The position numbers and the translations under genes were made by a program. Positions 55,044-64,000 of a stretch of DNA of 64,000 nt are shown here, piece after piece (within the stretch, counting starts at the first letter, position 1; every line of letters starts with the position of its first letter). Origin of the DNA: Jaltomata sinuosa (Eukaryota > Streptophyta > Magnoliopsida > Solanales > Solanaceae); assembly GCA_003996215.1 (NCBI GenBank), contig QJPP01007241.1, forward strand, positions 930,001 through 994,000, in the 5' to 3' direction. A model generated the notes under the pieces. It was not told the origin of the DNA. It saw only the letters and a list, made by a program, of their open reading frames with translations, and did not search any database.

Positions 55044-57188
55044 CTACTGGTGGTGCAGGGGATGATCTACTGGAGGTACCGGGGCAGCAGGGAGGGGAGC
55101 CATGGGCGAGTTTTGGCGGTTCAACCTACGTTGATAAACTAGCAAAGGTTGTCTGGGATTTTCGGGTGTATAGGAGGAGGAAGATGGCAGATATATGGGG
55201 CGTTGGGGGGCTGGCGTAGGAGGAGAAGGGGACATACCTGTAGTTGGAGAGATCATATCTGCAGGAGCCGATGGAAGCACACCCGAACAAGGACTGCTGG
55301 TTGTCGTACATCTCTGGGAGGGGGAGAGGGAAATTTCTGTGTGGGAGGGGACTGCATCAGGTAAAAGGAGCGGTATATTTGAAGTTAGGGGCTGATTTGT
55401 AGAATCTGAAATGTTAGGAGTGGAATTGGGTAAGTCAGTAAGGGGAGTATTTGTCCATTGCAGAGGGGTGGAGTTACAGGAAATATGAGAAAATAAATTT
55501 TTGTATGGAAAGTTATTCTCAACAAAATTCACATCTCGAGATAAATAAATCTTTGAAGACATTGGATCAAAACACAGGTGACAATGGTGTGACAGTGAAA
55601 ATCCGAGATAGACACACGGGGCAGATTTGGGTTCAAGTTTATTTTTGGAGTACGGTTTAAGCCAAGGATAGCAAAGGCAGCCAAAAATCTTTAGGGAGTG
55701 ATAATCAGGTGATTTTCCAAGTAGTTTTTGAAATGGGGATTGATTAGTTAAAAGTAGTGTGGGTAGACGGTTAATGAGATAGACGGCATGATGACAGGCG
55801 AAAGACCAAAATTGTGGTGGAAGGGATGCCTCATGTAAGAGAGTTCTTGCAGTTTCAATGATATGGCGATGACGACGCTCAACAAGAGCAACTCTTTGGG
55901 GCGTATAAGGAGGGGTAGAAAGATGCTCAATGCCGTGGGTGGAGAGATATGGGTCAAGACTTTTATACTCTCCTCCACCATCAGTATATAGGGATAGGAT
56001 TTTTGTGCCAAAATGTTTTTCCATTAGGGGGTGAAATTTTTGAAATAACTCCTTAACTTCACTTTTATGTTTTAATGTGTAAAGCCAAGTGTATCGTGTA
56101 TATTGATCAACAAAGATGCAATAATATAACTTTTTATCTAGAGATAGAACTGGGGAGGGCCCCCACAAATCACTAAAATTAATTTGAAGCGGTTTAGAGC
56201 TACACAAAGATAATTGGGTAAAAGGATGTCGATGGGCTTTATTAGATAAGCAAGAATTACAATGAAAAAGTTTGTCTCGCTCATGAAACGGTAGCGAGAA
56301 TTTATTTAAAACAAACCTAAGAACTCTAGAGTGAGGATGCCCAAGACGTTGATGCCAAGTAGTGAGAGTAGTGGATGTGGCGGTCATGTGAGCTTGGGGA
56401 TGTGAGACATGCCACTCATACAGTCCATTGTTGGTCCGGCCGTGCACCAACGGTTCCCGCGTTTTCAGATCCTTCACAACAAAGTCAAAAGGAAAAAATT
56501 CAATCGACTTTAGATTATCTTGGCAAAATTTAGAAACAGAGAGAAGCTTGCGTTTAATGGATGGGGCACACAAAGTGTGGGTTAGCTTAAAAACATTATT
56601 TGATGCATTTAATTGAGTAGAACCAGTGTGAGAAATGGGAATTTTGTTACCATCACCCATGGAGACATCCTCGTTACCGTGGTATGGTTGTAGGTTGTGC
56701 GGCTCCGTTGTGATGTGATGGGTGGCTCCTGAATCGACTATCCAAGGGTTGGTAGTGGCACTGAATCCAACGGCATAGTTGGCTTTGGCTTCAAAGTGAT
56801 TATGTGACTTTGAGCGGCAAATATTTGCGGTGTGGCCAATCCTATTACAAAGTTGGCAGCGAACTACAGTAGTTGGGTTCATGTTTGACTGCCACTGAGG
56901 TTTAGTGTTGGGGCGAGTATTCTGGCGCCATTGCTGGGAATTATTGTTTTGCCTACGATTGTTGCGAATATTTGAGTTGGGTTTGGTGGGAGTGGCAACT
57001 GCAGCAGTTATGGGAGTGGGCAGTTTCTTAGCATCCTCGTGGCGAAGAAGGAGTTCATGGTCCAATAACTTTTCAAACAATTCTTCATAGGTGACAGTCG
57101 TGTCACGTGCACGAATGGCAACAGAGATCTCACGAAACTCAGGGCCTAGACCACTGAGTATTTTGACGATGAGTTCAGGGTTAGACAT
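55044..57188 (-). pseudogene. Copia gag end, protease and integrase
   Basis: The frame begins near MSNPELIVKI. A zinc knuckle CQLCNRIGHTANIC is at about residues 111-124, protease DSGATHH at 152-158, and integrase zinc finger H279/H284/C310/C313. The integrase core has FSDLWG (D340) and YTDGGGEY (D403) and the ERRHRH region (E437). The usual CX2CX4HX4C spacing is kept. A stop ends the frame at 55044-55046, before RT; further stops lie in the linker. Confidence 0.9.
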
Positions 57189-57694
57189 TGGTGCACCAGC
57201 AGTGGCTAACTCATCTGAAAGAGACCGATAGTCTGAAGATATTCGGTTATGGAGCGAGAGTCCTTAGTGACGCGGCCAAGTTGATCACGCAGGCTGAAGA
57301 CTCGGGTTTGGGATCTGTTTGCATAAGTGGTATGCAGAGGGTCCCAAGCCGCTTTAGACGAGTTGGCTGTAACAACAGTGGAGGCAATGATGGGTTCAAC
57401 AGAGGCCATAAGGGCATTCTGAATGAGTTGGTCCTGGCGGAACCAGGGTAAAAAAGCAGGATTAGGGGATATGTTTGCGCCAAGGGTGACAGTGCGACTG
57501 GGAGCCGGAGTGGTCCCATCAAGATGGCCAAAGAGATTGTAGCCATACATGAGCATGGAAAATTGAGCTTTCCAGGTGGCGAAGTTATGACCACCACTGA
57601 GTTTGATGGGTAATTGTGAAGCAGGATTGAACTGAATGATGATGTTGGTACCAGTTGTGATGCTAACTCGGAAATTGTTTCCGTTGGTGCCCAT
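57189..57694 (-). pseudogene. Copia gag, 5' part (frame broken)
   Basis: The frame starts MGTNGNNFRVS and contains the gag block QLPIKLSGGHNFATWKAQFS, then AWDPLHTTYANRSQTR and LRDQLGRVTKDSRSITEYLQ. One base is missing after ITEYLQTI (near 57230), so the frame leaves gag and hits a stop; gag continues in the next frame from about 57225 downwards. This alone blocks a normal gag-pol product. Confidence 0.88.
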
Positions 57695-59650
57695 CGTGTA
57701 TTTGAAAGAAGGTATATTCTGATTTTTGAAGAAAAAAAGTTTTGGATCTTACTCGTTAGAGTTGTGTTGGCTGTGATACCATATGAACACTTGAAGAAGT
57801 GCTGGAAGATTGTTTTATATTATTGAAAGCAACAACTGAATAAATAGAATTACACAGCAGCTAAGGAGACTCCTAACTAAATAATAAATCTGGAAAATAA
57901 ATGTAAAGTGGACAGCTAACAATCCTAAACAGACCGTGACAGTTCTGAGCAAGCTGCGTACAAATTGTAACAGTCCAATAGTATGAACAACCAGAAAGAT
58001 AAGCTGTGGCCAATGTTGCTGAAGCTCGGTGTAACCATGAAATCTGAAGAGAAAGATTTGATGGGAAAAGCACTGATGAAGCGTGTCATGCAGGCCTGGC
58101 TGCCTGCAAGTACTGCTCTTCTGGAAATGATCATCTTTCATCTTCCATCTCCTACCACGGCTCAAAGATACCGTGTTGAGAACTTATACGAAGGGTCACT
58201 TGATGATGCTTATGCTAATGCTATCAGGAACTGTGACTCTGAGGGGCCACTTATGCTATATGTTTTGAAGATGATTCCAGCATCAGACAAGGGTAGATTC
58301 TTTGCTTTTGGTCGTGTGTTCTCCGGGAAGGTCTCAACCGGTTCGAAGGTCAGAATCATGGGTCCCAAGTATGTACCCGGTGAAAAGAAGGACTTGTATA
58401 TGAAGAATGTCAAGAGAACTGTTATCTGGATGGGTTTGAAGCATGAAATTGTTGAGGATGTACCTTGTGGTAACACTGTTGCCTTGGTTGGCCTGGATCA
58501 GTTTATTACCAAAAGTGCAACATTGACGAATGAAAAGGAAGTCGATGCCCATCCAATCAGAGCAATGAAGTTTTCTGTCTCACCTATTGTACGTGTTTCT
58601 GTGCACTGCAGGGTTGCATCTGATCTTCCCAAGCTCGTAGAAGCAATGAAACGTCTGACCAAGTTTGATCGTCTGGTTCTCTGTACCGTTGAAGAGTCTG
58701 GGGAGCATGTAATTGCTGGTGCTGGAGAACACCACGTTGACATGTGCTTGGATAACTTGAGGGAATTTTTTATGGGTGTTACTGGATTTATATATTCTGA
58801 TCCTAATGTGTCCTTGCGTGAGACCGTCCTTGAGAAGTCTAGTCGGACCGTAATGAGCAAGTCTCCAAACAAGCTCAACCGTTTGTACATGGAAGCTAGG
58901 CCGCTGGAGGAAGGACTTGTTGAGGCTATTGACAGCGGACGGATTGTCCCCAGTGATGATCCCAAGGTTCGTTCTAAGATATTGTCTGAGGAATTTGGTT
59001 GGGACAAGGATCTTTCCAAGAAAATCTGTGTTTTGGTCCTGAAACAACTGGTCCCAACATGATGGTTGATATGTGTAAGGGAGTCAAGTACCTGAATGAA
59101 ATTAAGGATTCCGTCGTTGCTGGTTTTCAGTGGGCTTCCAAGGAAGGTGCCTTAGCTGAAGAGAAAATGAGAGGTATATGCTTTGAAGTTTGTGATGTCG
59201 ATCTTCCTGCTGATGCCATTCATAGGGGTGGTATCCAGATTATTCCCACTGCTAGGAGGGCTATTTATGCTTCTCAACTCGCTGCCAAGCCTTGTTTGTT
59301 GGAGCCTGTTTACCTCGTCGAGATTCAAGATCCAGAGAAATTTCTTGGTGTCATCTACAGCGAGCTGAATGAGAGACATGGATACATGTTTGAGGAGATA
59401 CAGAGTCCCGGAACCCCCTCTTTACAACATCAAGGCATACCTTCCTGTTATCGAGTCATTCGGTTTCTCATATTATTTGAAATATGCTACTTTAGGGCAA
59501 GCGTTTCCACAATTTGTTTTCGATCACTGGGAAATGATGCCATCCGATCCATTGCAAACTTTCTCACAAGCTTATTTTCTACTCTGTAATACCCGCAGGA
59601 AGAAAGGTTTGAGGGAGCAGATTACACCTCTCTCCGAGTACGAGGACTAG

Positions 59651-60399
59651 CTGTAAGTCTCTGACCAAAGTTCCGATACCGATGAACACAGTTAATCAGA
59701 AATGCACAAGTTTTGTCACACTAGTATATATTTGGTTATTAATTATTTACCATATTATATGAAGTAGGATATTAGATTGGGAGAGAGTTGCAGTAAATAG
59801 TAGGAGTGTTGCTGTAGTGTTACTTTGATAGAGTTTCTTTTCAGTTTTAGTTCCAGTTCCTATATTGGCTTTTGTGGTGGAAGAACTTTTTTTCCCTTAC
59901 AGTTGCATATTTCGAATTTCGAATGGTAATATATAAAAACAAATAATAAACTGAACCTTCAAGTTGAAGAACTGTGAAGAGTCACCACAACCTTTGGTGG
60001 TCCTCAATAGTTATGATCAATCTTTCAGTATTCAGTCCCCAGGTACCAGTTACAAGTTTGGACGCTTATTACCTGTCATTTTATAATGCATCATATCGTA
60101 TTATATTGTACTGTTTTGTGTATACAGTGTTTGAATAAATTGTGTTGTTAGAACTCAAAAGAGAATTGTAGAAAAAACTTAATAAGTAACAGACCATATC
60201 TATTGATTAAACAACAGCAAAGTGTGTAGTGAGGTGACAACATGAAGAAACTGAAACCAGAATATGAGCAGACATTAGCCATCAATTTTGACTCTGCCTC
60301 ACATTTTTTTTTGATGAAGTAATAAGAAATTTCATTGCTGGCATCAAGAAGATGCAGAATAGTACAAAAGTTGGGAAAACAAAACTTCGTTTCTCAGGG
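59651..60399. other. Intergenic, nothing recognised
   Basis: Contains the remains of the eEF2 3' flank. No other feature recognised. Confidence 0.4.
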
Positions 60400-61100
60400 A
60401 ATCTATGGGTGAAAGATTATGCCAACTATATTTGGAGTTGATAAACATTCAAAACATCTGCTATTCCTTTCTGACCATACACACCAAAGATACTGCAGGT
60501 ATCATCTTCCAGATTGGCTTGACGGCCTTGCCAACTCTCCAATTGCCTCAATATTCAAAGGCCTCAACATTCAAAGGCCTCTTTGGTGCTATGGTGGCGT
60601 TACCCAATTAATACCAAAATAGACAAAAAACGTACTCAACAAGTCAGCAGCGACTGTACACGTACTCAACAAGTCAGCAGCGACTGTACAATGTAAAAAT
60701 AGATGATTGTTAGACTTAAGGTTCTGTTGGCACATGTAACATCTTTTGGCAATCTGAAATTTTCTTTTCTTAAGGTTTTCATGAAGGGCATTTGTCACCT
60801 GGCCTTCTAGCCTAGAGAACAGGTTGATCACTTCTTCAATTTCCCAGTCTTGTAGGTTCCTTCTGAATAGTACATCCCAGGTGTTGTCCGCCTTGTCCCG
60901 AGAGATGGAAGAATTTGGTTCACGTGCTATTTGAAATAGACTTGGGAATTCCCCTTTAAGCTTTCCCAAAACCTGAAAGAACTCATCTTTGAGCTTGCAT
61001 ATAATCTTCCATAGGCCTACACCATGAGGGGATCTACGTAGCTTGGAGCGCCAACGATTTTGGACTCTACTTTTGCCTTGATTACTTCCTTCCATAGAGT
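60400..61100 (-). mobile_element. L1-type LINE remnant (zinc-binding C-terminal region)
   Basis: Frame with SPHGVGLWKIICKLKDEF, WDVLFRRNLQDWEIEEV, HENLKKRKFQIAKRCYMCQQ and NHLFLHC is the zf-RVT region of plant L1-type LINEs, with internal deletions between these blocks. After a frame break at about 60590, similarity continues weakly (IWKMIPAVSLVCMVRKE). An exact 30-bp duplication (60631-60660 and 60661-60690) repeats TVAADLLST. Confidence 0.75.
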
Positions 61101-62692
61101 TTGATCCACCTGAATGACCTCCATAACCATTTGCCTCACGTTTCCATCATCTAAATAAATGACTAGGTAAATTGCAATTAAATCATTGAGTAAATCTGTT
61201 CTGAGGTGCCACTCTAGGAGAAACCAACTAGAGAAATGGAAAAAGATTTGAAGAATCTCAAAAGTTAATCAGCTTAATGCTTAGAACTTCAGTCCAAGTA
61301 TCTAAATAATCACATTAATCAAGAAATGTTGTGTTGACTGTTGTACCAAATATCCAAATGCTGATAAAACCTCAGTATTTGCTATCAAAATTCAGTCACA
61401 TCAACTTGAAATCAACGCGGCACAATCATGAGTACCCTGACCAAAGAAGATTGAAAGAAGATGCACAACTGCAACCGGTGTTCCAATAACTTGAAAACCT
61501 CATTCAATCAGCTCTAAAGCTACTTCACCTAGTTTTTCTCCTGCAGAAGAAATAAATGTACATGTTATTATGAGTATCATGACCCAACAATTAGAAAGAA
61601 AGGTAGGAGCACCGATGAATGAAAAGACTAGGATGGTCAAGAACGAGCAACAAGAAAGTGAGGTTGCCTTACTTTGGACCTATATAGGGGGAACAAAGCT
61701 GAACAGCTTTCATGATGGTGATTAATTTTGCATTCTACAAGATTTGAGGGAGAAAATAGATCAATAAACATAATAGGCAAGTAAGATACAATAATTGCTT
61801 GTATTAATAAACATTAGTATGTGACAGAAAGAAAACTCCAAAAAAGAAAGAAACAAGAAGTTTTTAGAAAGGAATATCATGGGCATACCAGATGAAGTGA
61901 CCATCAATCCAAATGTTGAGGGTTAAAGCAATCCTGAGTCAGTCCTCGCCTTTGCGCAGACATTTAGATGCATACTCTCTGTTAGCAAAGTTTGTGTCCC
62001 AAGGCAGATGATGGTACAGAGATGGACACCACTTTACAGCGATCCGACAAGGTCTGGGTGTGGGTGAGGGATAAGCACCAAATTTGGTCAATTCACCAAG
62101 TAGGCATAGACTACACCAATTACACAAAGAAGTATAGGTTAGTCAGGTTTTCAGTTTCAGTTTTTCGGTTCATGCACACAAACACAAAAGCTACTGTGCT
62201 AAAGCACAGTATTTGCTATCAAATGCAGTCGCATCAAACCTGAAATCAATGCGATATAACATGCCTTACAGTGAGGTTGCATTCCTTTGGATCCTTTATC
62301 TCTGTGGAAGAGACGAGAAATGGGGAACAAAGGTTAATAGACAAGAAAAGAGAGTCTTAAAAGACTACTAGTACATAACAAGAATATATGAATTTCCAAA
62401 GTCTTAATATTACATTGAGCTATCAACTTTCTGAAGCAAATCATTTCAATTCCTGCTTACACCAGATTCGTCTACAGTGTTCCCATTACCATCGTTGTTT
62501 TTCATCTAAAATCAATTTCATCCCGAACTGAAGATGATTCCTCGGCTTCACAGTGGCAATAGAAGGTTTGAGCTGCTCAAAGATTTAATAAAAGGAAAAA
62601 AATTAACAAGCAAGCAAAGGAAAGTAAACAAAAGTAGGAAGCTACTGAGGAAAAAGAATAACTTACATTTATCAGAGCACCATTTCTTATCA
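61101..62692. other. Downstream region of the NLR gene, no further gene
   Basis: Probably contains the NLR 3' UTR; no coding region recognised. A duplicated sense of caaatgctgataaaacctcagtatttgct (61360) and a related phrase near 62210 is visible but unexplained. Confidence 0.4.
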
Positions 62693-64000
62693 TTACTGGT
62701 ATTCCCCATCAATATTTATGGTGGAAATATGAGCAATTTTTGGCCAGTAATCCCCCATGTCAAATTCTAGGCGTGGTTTGAGCAATGGACACTCGTAAAT
62801 AGATAGTCTAGAGACAGAAGGGGGAATCCCTTTTACTGGAACAGATTGGAGATTGGGGCAATTCAAAATGTCCAGCACAGAGAGGGAGGAGGGCATCCCT
62901 GGTTCGGGAAGAGATTGGAGATTAGGGCAATCACTGATCGATAGATGCCAAAGCAATGGGAGGCGCTGAAGAGCTTCAGTCCGTAGTGAACGGAGGTCAT
63001 GATGGTGACATAATTCTAGCTCGGAAAGAGACGAGGGAAGCCCTTCTTCGATCAGTGACTGAATTTGAGGTAAATTATCAGCACGTAGATATTCAAGAGA
63101 CGTGAGGCTTTTGAGAACTTGGTTGCTTAATGTTTTCAGATTGGATATGATAAGACACTGAATAGAGCAAGGCAACTCCCAATCCTCATCAGCAGGAATG
63201 TCTTTGTCACTACCATCATGGAAGATGCATAACTGTCTGAGAGAGGGGAGTCTCTGTAAACGCCACTTCTGTCGGCCATTCACCAGTTTCTTGCAATCGT
63301 CAATGGAAAGGGATTCTAAATGGAAGGGCAATCCTCCTTTAGGAAAGGATTCTATTTCATACAAAGCATACAGAACAAGTTCCTTAAGAGATGGAAGGAG
63401 TTCCTGCATATGTTCTGGCAGCGACTTCAGCTTCTCACATCTAGAAATATGCAATGACGTCAATTGAATTCCATATGCCACCGAAAGTATTTCAAGATTC
63501 TCACAATCACTAATAATGAGATTTTCAGTCTCAGTAGGAATCAAAAGCCTAGTAAGGCTGTGGCAATATCTACACCCAAATCACGTGCTCCTGGGACTAA
63601 CTCAGGTGATATATCTTCCAAAGAACCACATCCACGTAGATCCAATCTCTCGAGAAACATGTTAGAAATCATCTCACTAACTAGCGTCTCCAATTTCAAT
63701 TTCTCACAACTATATATCTCTATGTTCTTCAAAGTATTTGGCAGACTTCTAATAGGCAAGGAGATAGGAGAGTTACAATCAATAATAGATAATTGAACAA
63801 TCTGCTTCATTCCCTGAAGTTGTGATGTAAGCGGATGAGAATGATCAAAAAGAACTCCAACCTTAGGAGAACCAATAACTTTTAACTCTTTCAAATTCGA
63901 AAGTTGGATAGGTGTCTCCAAACTGAGTTCAGGGCATTTTGAAATTCTCAATCGTGTCAGAGAACAAAGATTTTCAGGCAACTTCCCAATCAACTTGGGG
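62693..64000 (-). pseudogene. NLR (I2/R3a-like) LRR C-terminal region with frameshift, partial
   Basis: Coding on the minus strand enters from the right edge (PKLIGKLPENLCSLTRLRI at 64000) and ends at 62693-62695. LRR units of about 20-25 residues have the LxxLxIxxC pattern (LTSLHISRCEKLKSLPEHMQ, LWHLSISDCPNLQSLPEPG, LSVLDILNCPNLQSVPVKG). This is typical of CC-NBS-LRR proteins of the I2/R3a group in Solanaceae, which recognise pathogen effectors. The two reading frames meet at about 63541-63580: a one-base deletion is the simplest explanation, as GCRYCHSLTRLLIPTETE continues in the other frame. The upstream NB-ARC part is outside the window. It could be a pseudogene or a sequencing error. Confidence 0.85.

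Larger units (their letters stand above)
53170..57980 (-). mobile_element. Young full-length Ty1-copia element with TA...TA termini, in eEF2
   Basis: LTRs of 199 bp lie at 53170-53368 and 57782-57980 and differ at one position (near 53310 versus 57922). Flanks are gtatg on both sides (53165-53169 and 57981-57985). On the element strand the LTR reads TATTGGACTG...GTGTTCATA; a TGGTATCACAGCC primer site (57769-57781) follows the 5' LTR, and a G-rich tract (53369-53380) precedes the 3' LTR. The domain order gag, protease, integrase, RT, RNase H is copia type. Frameshift and stop codons make it non-autonomous although it moved recently. Confidence 0.95.
51976..59650 (+). pseudogene. Elongation factor 2 (eEF2) pseudogene, intron-containing, with two copia insertions
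   Basis: Pieces: 51976-52063, 52173-52909, 53133-53169 and 57986-59650. The first starts at an acceptor with KFTSDELRKIMDYKHNIRNM; plant eEF2 genes often have an intron right after the ATG, so exon 1 should lie upstream but was not found. eEF2 is the GTPase that moves the ribosome. Damage: the P-loop AHVDHGKST is now AHLRHGKFT; a stop replaces Asn at 52361-52363, with a 1-base loss just after; a 1-base loss lies near 59025 (in KKIWCFGP); a 1-base gain lies near 59415 (before PLYNIKAYLP). Two LTR insertions also interrupt it. NKMDRCFLELQVDGEE and the diphthamide region DAIHRGG are still recognisable, but the glycine after RGG is replaced. Retained introns show a duplicated gene, not a processed copy. 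It cannot make full-length eEF2. Confidence 0.92.

Overview
The window is plant nuclear DNA, very AT-rich and full of transposons. Interrupted genes with GT-AG introns, plastid-derived DNA, Stowaway and hAT miniature elements, tRNA-derived SINEs and Ty1-copia/Ty3-gypsy LTR elements all point to an angiosperm. SINEs resembling the Solanaceae SolS type, RTE-type LINE tails and an I2/R3a-like NLR tail make a Solanaceae species (Solanum, Capsicum or a close relative) the most likely source. This is inferred from recognised families; no search was run.

Layout. 0-1.7 kb: the end of a Ty1-copia element (polyprotein C-terminus, polypurine tract, 3' LTR) inside older gypsy-like sequence. 2.6-3.6 kb (minus): an odd two-exon gene joining an FLX-like coiled coil to a decayed piece of eIF4A. 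6.9-12.8 kb (minus): a seven-exon exonuclease V (EXO5). 12-17.5 kb: nested transposons, namely a SINE in a MITE, two foldback elements, and an RTE-type LINE broken by two MITEs. 18.25-18.63 kb: a plastid insertion joining rrn16 to atpA. 19.2-28.0 kb (minus): a complete sixteen-exon SAS10/UTP3 (THALLO) ribosome-biogenesis gene. 28.3-35.8 kb: two related non-autonomous Helitrons, a gypsy solo LTR with a perfect target duplication, and several Stowaway-like MITEs. 36.0-39.9 kb (plus): a complete five-exon vicilin-like double-cupin gene. 40-50 kb: no genes, but foldback elements, a tandem array of palindromes (47.8-48.9 kb) and a long purine-rich tract. 52.0-59.65 kb (plus): an eEF2 pseudogene hit twice by the same copia family, once leaving a solo LTR and once a very young element with unusual TA...TA termini. 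60.4-61.1 kb: an L1-type LINE remnant. 62.7-64.0 kb (minus): the LRR end of an NLR with a frameshift, open at the window edge.

The intact genes are EXO5 (DNA maintenance), SAS10/UTP3 (small-subunit processome) and the vicilin-like cupin (seed protein). They do not form a pathway. The strongest unusual items are the FLX/eIF4A chimera, the palindrome array, the TA...TA copia family with its double hit in eEF2, the Helitron pair with one inferred empty site, the rrn16-atpA plastid mosaic, and a SINE placed directly behind the SAS10 stop codon. Exon borders were read by eye from splice consensus, frame and recognised protein similarity; no transcript evidence was available.
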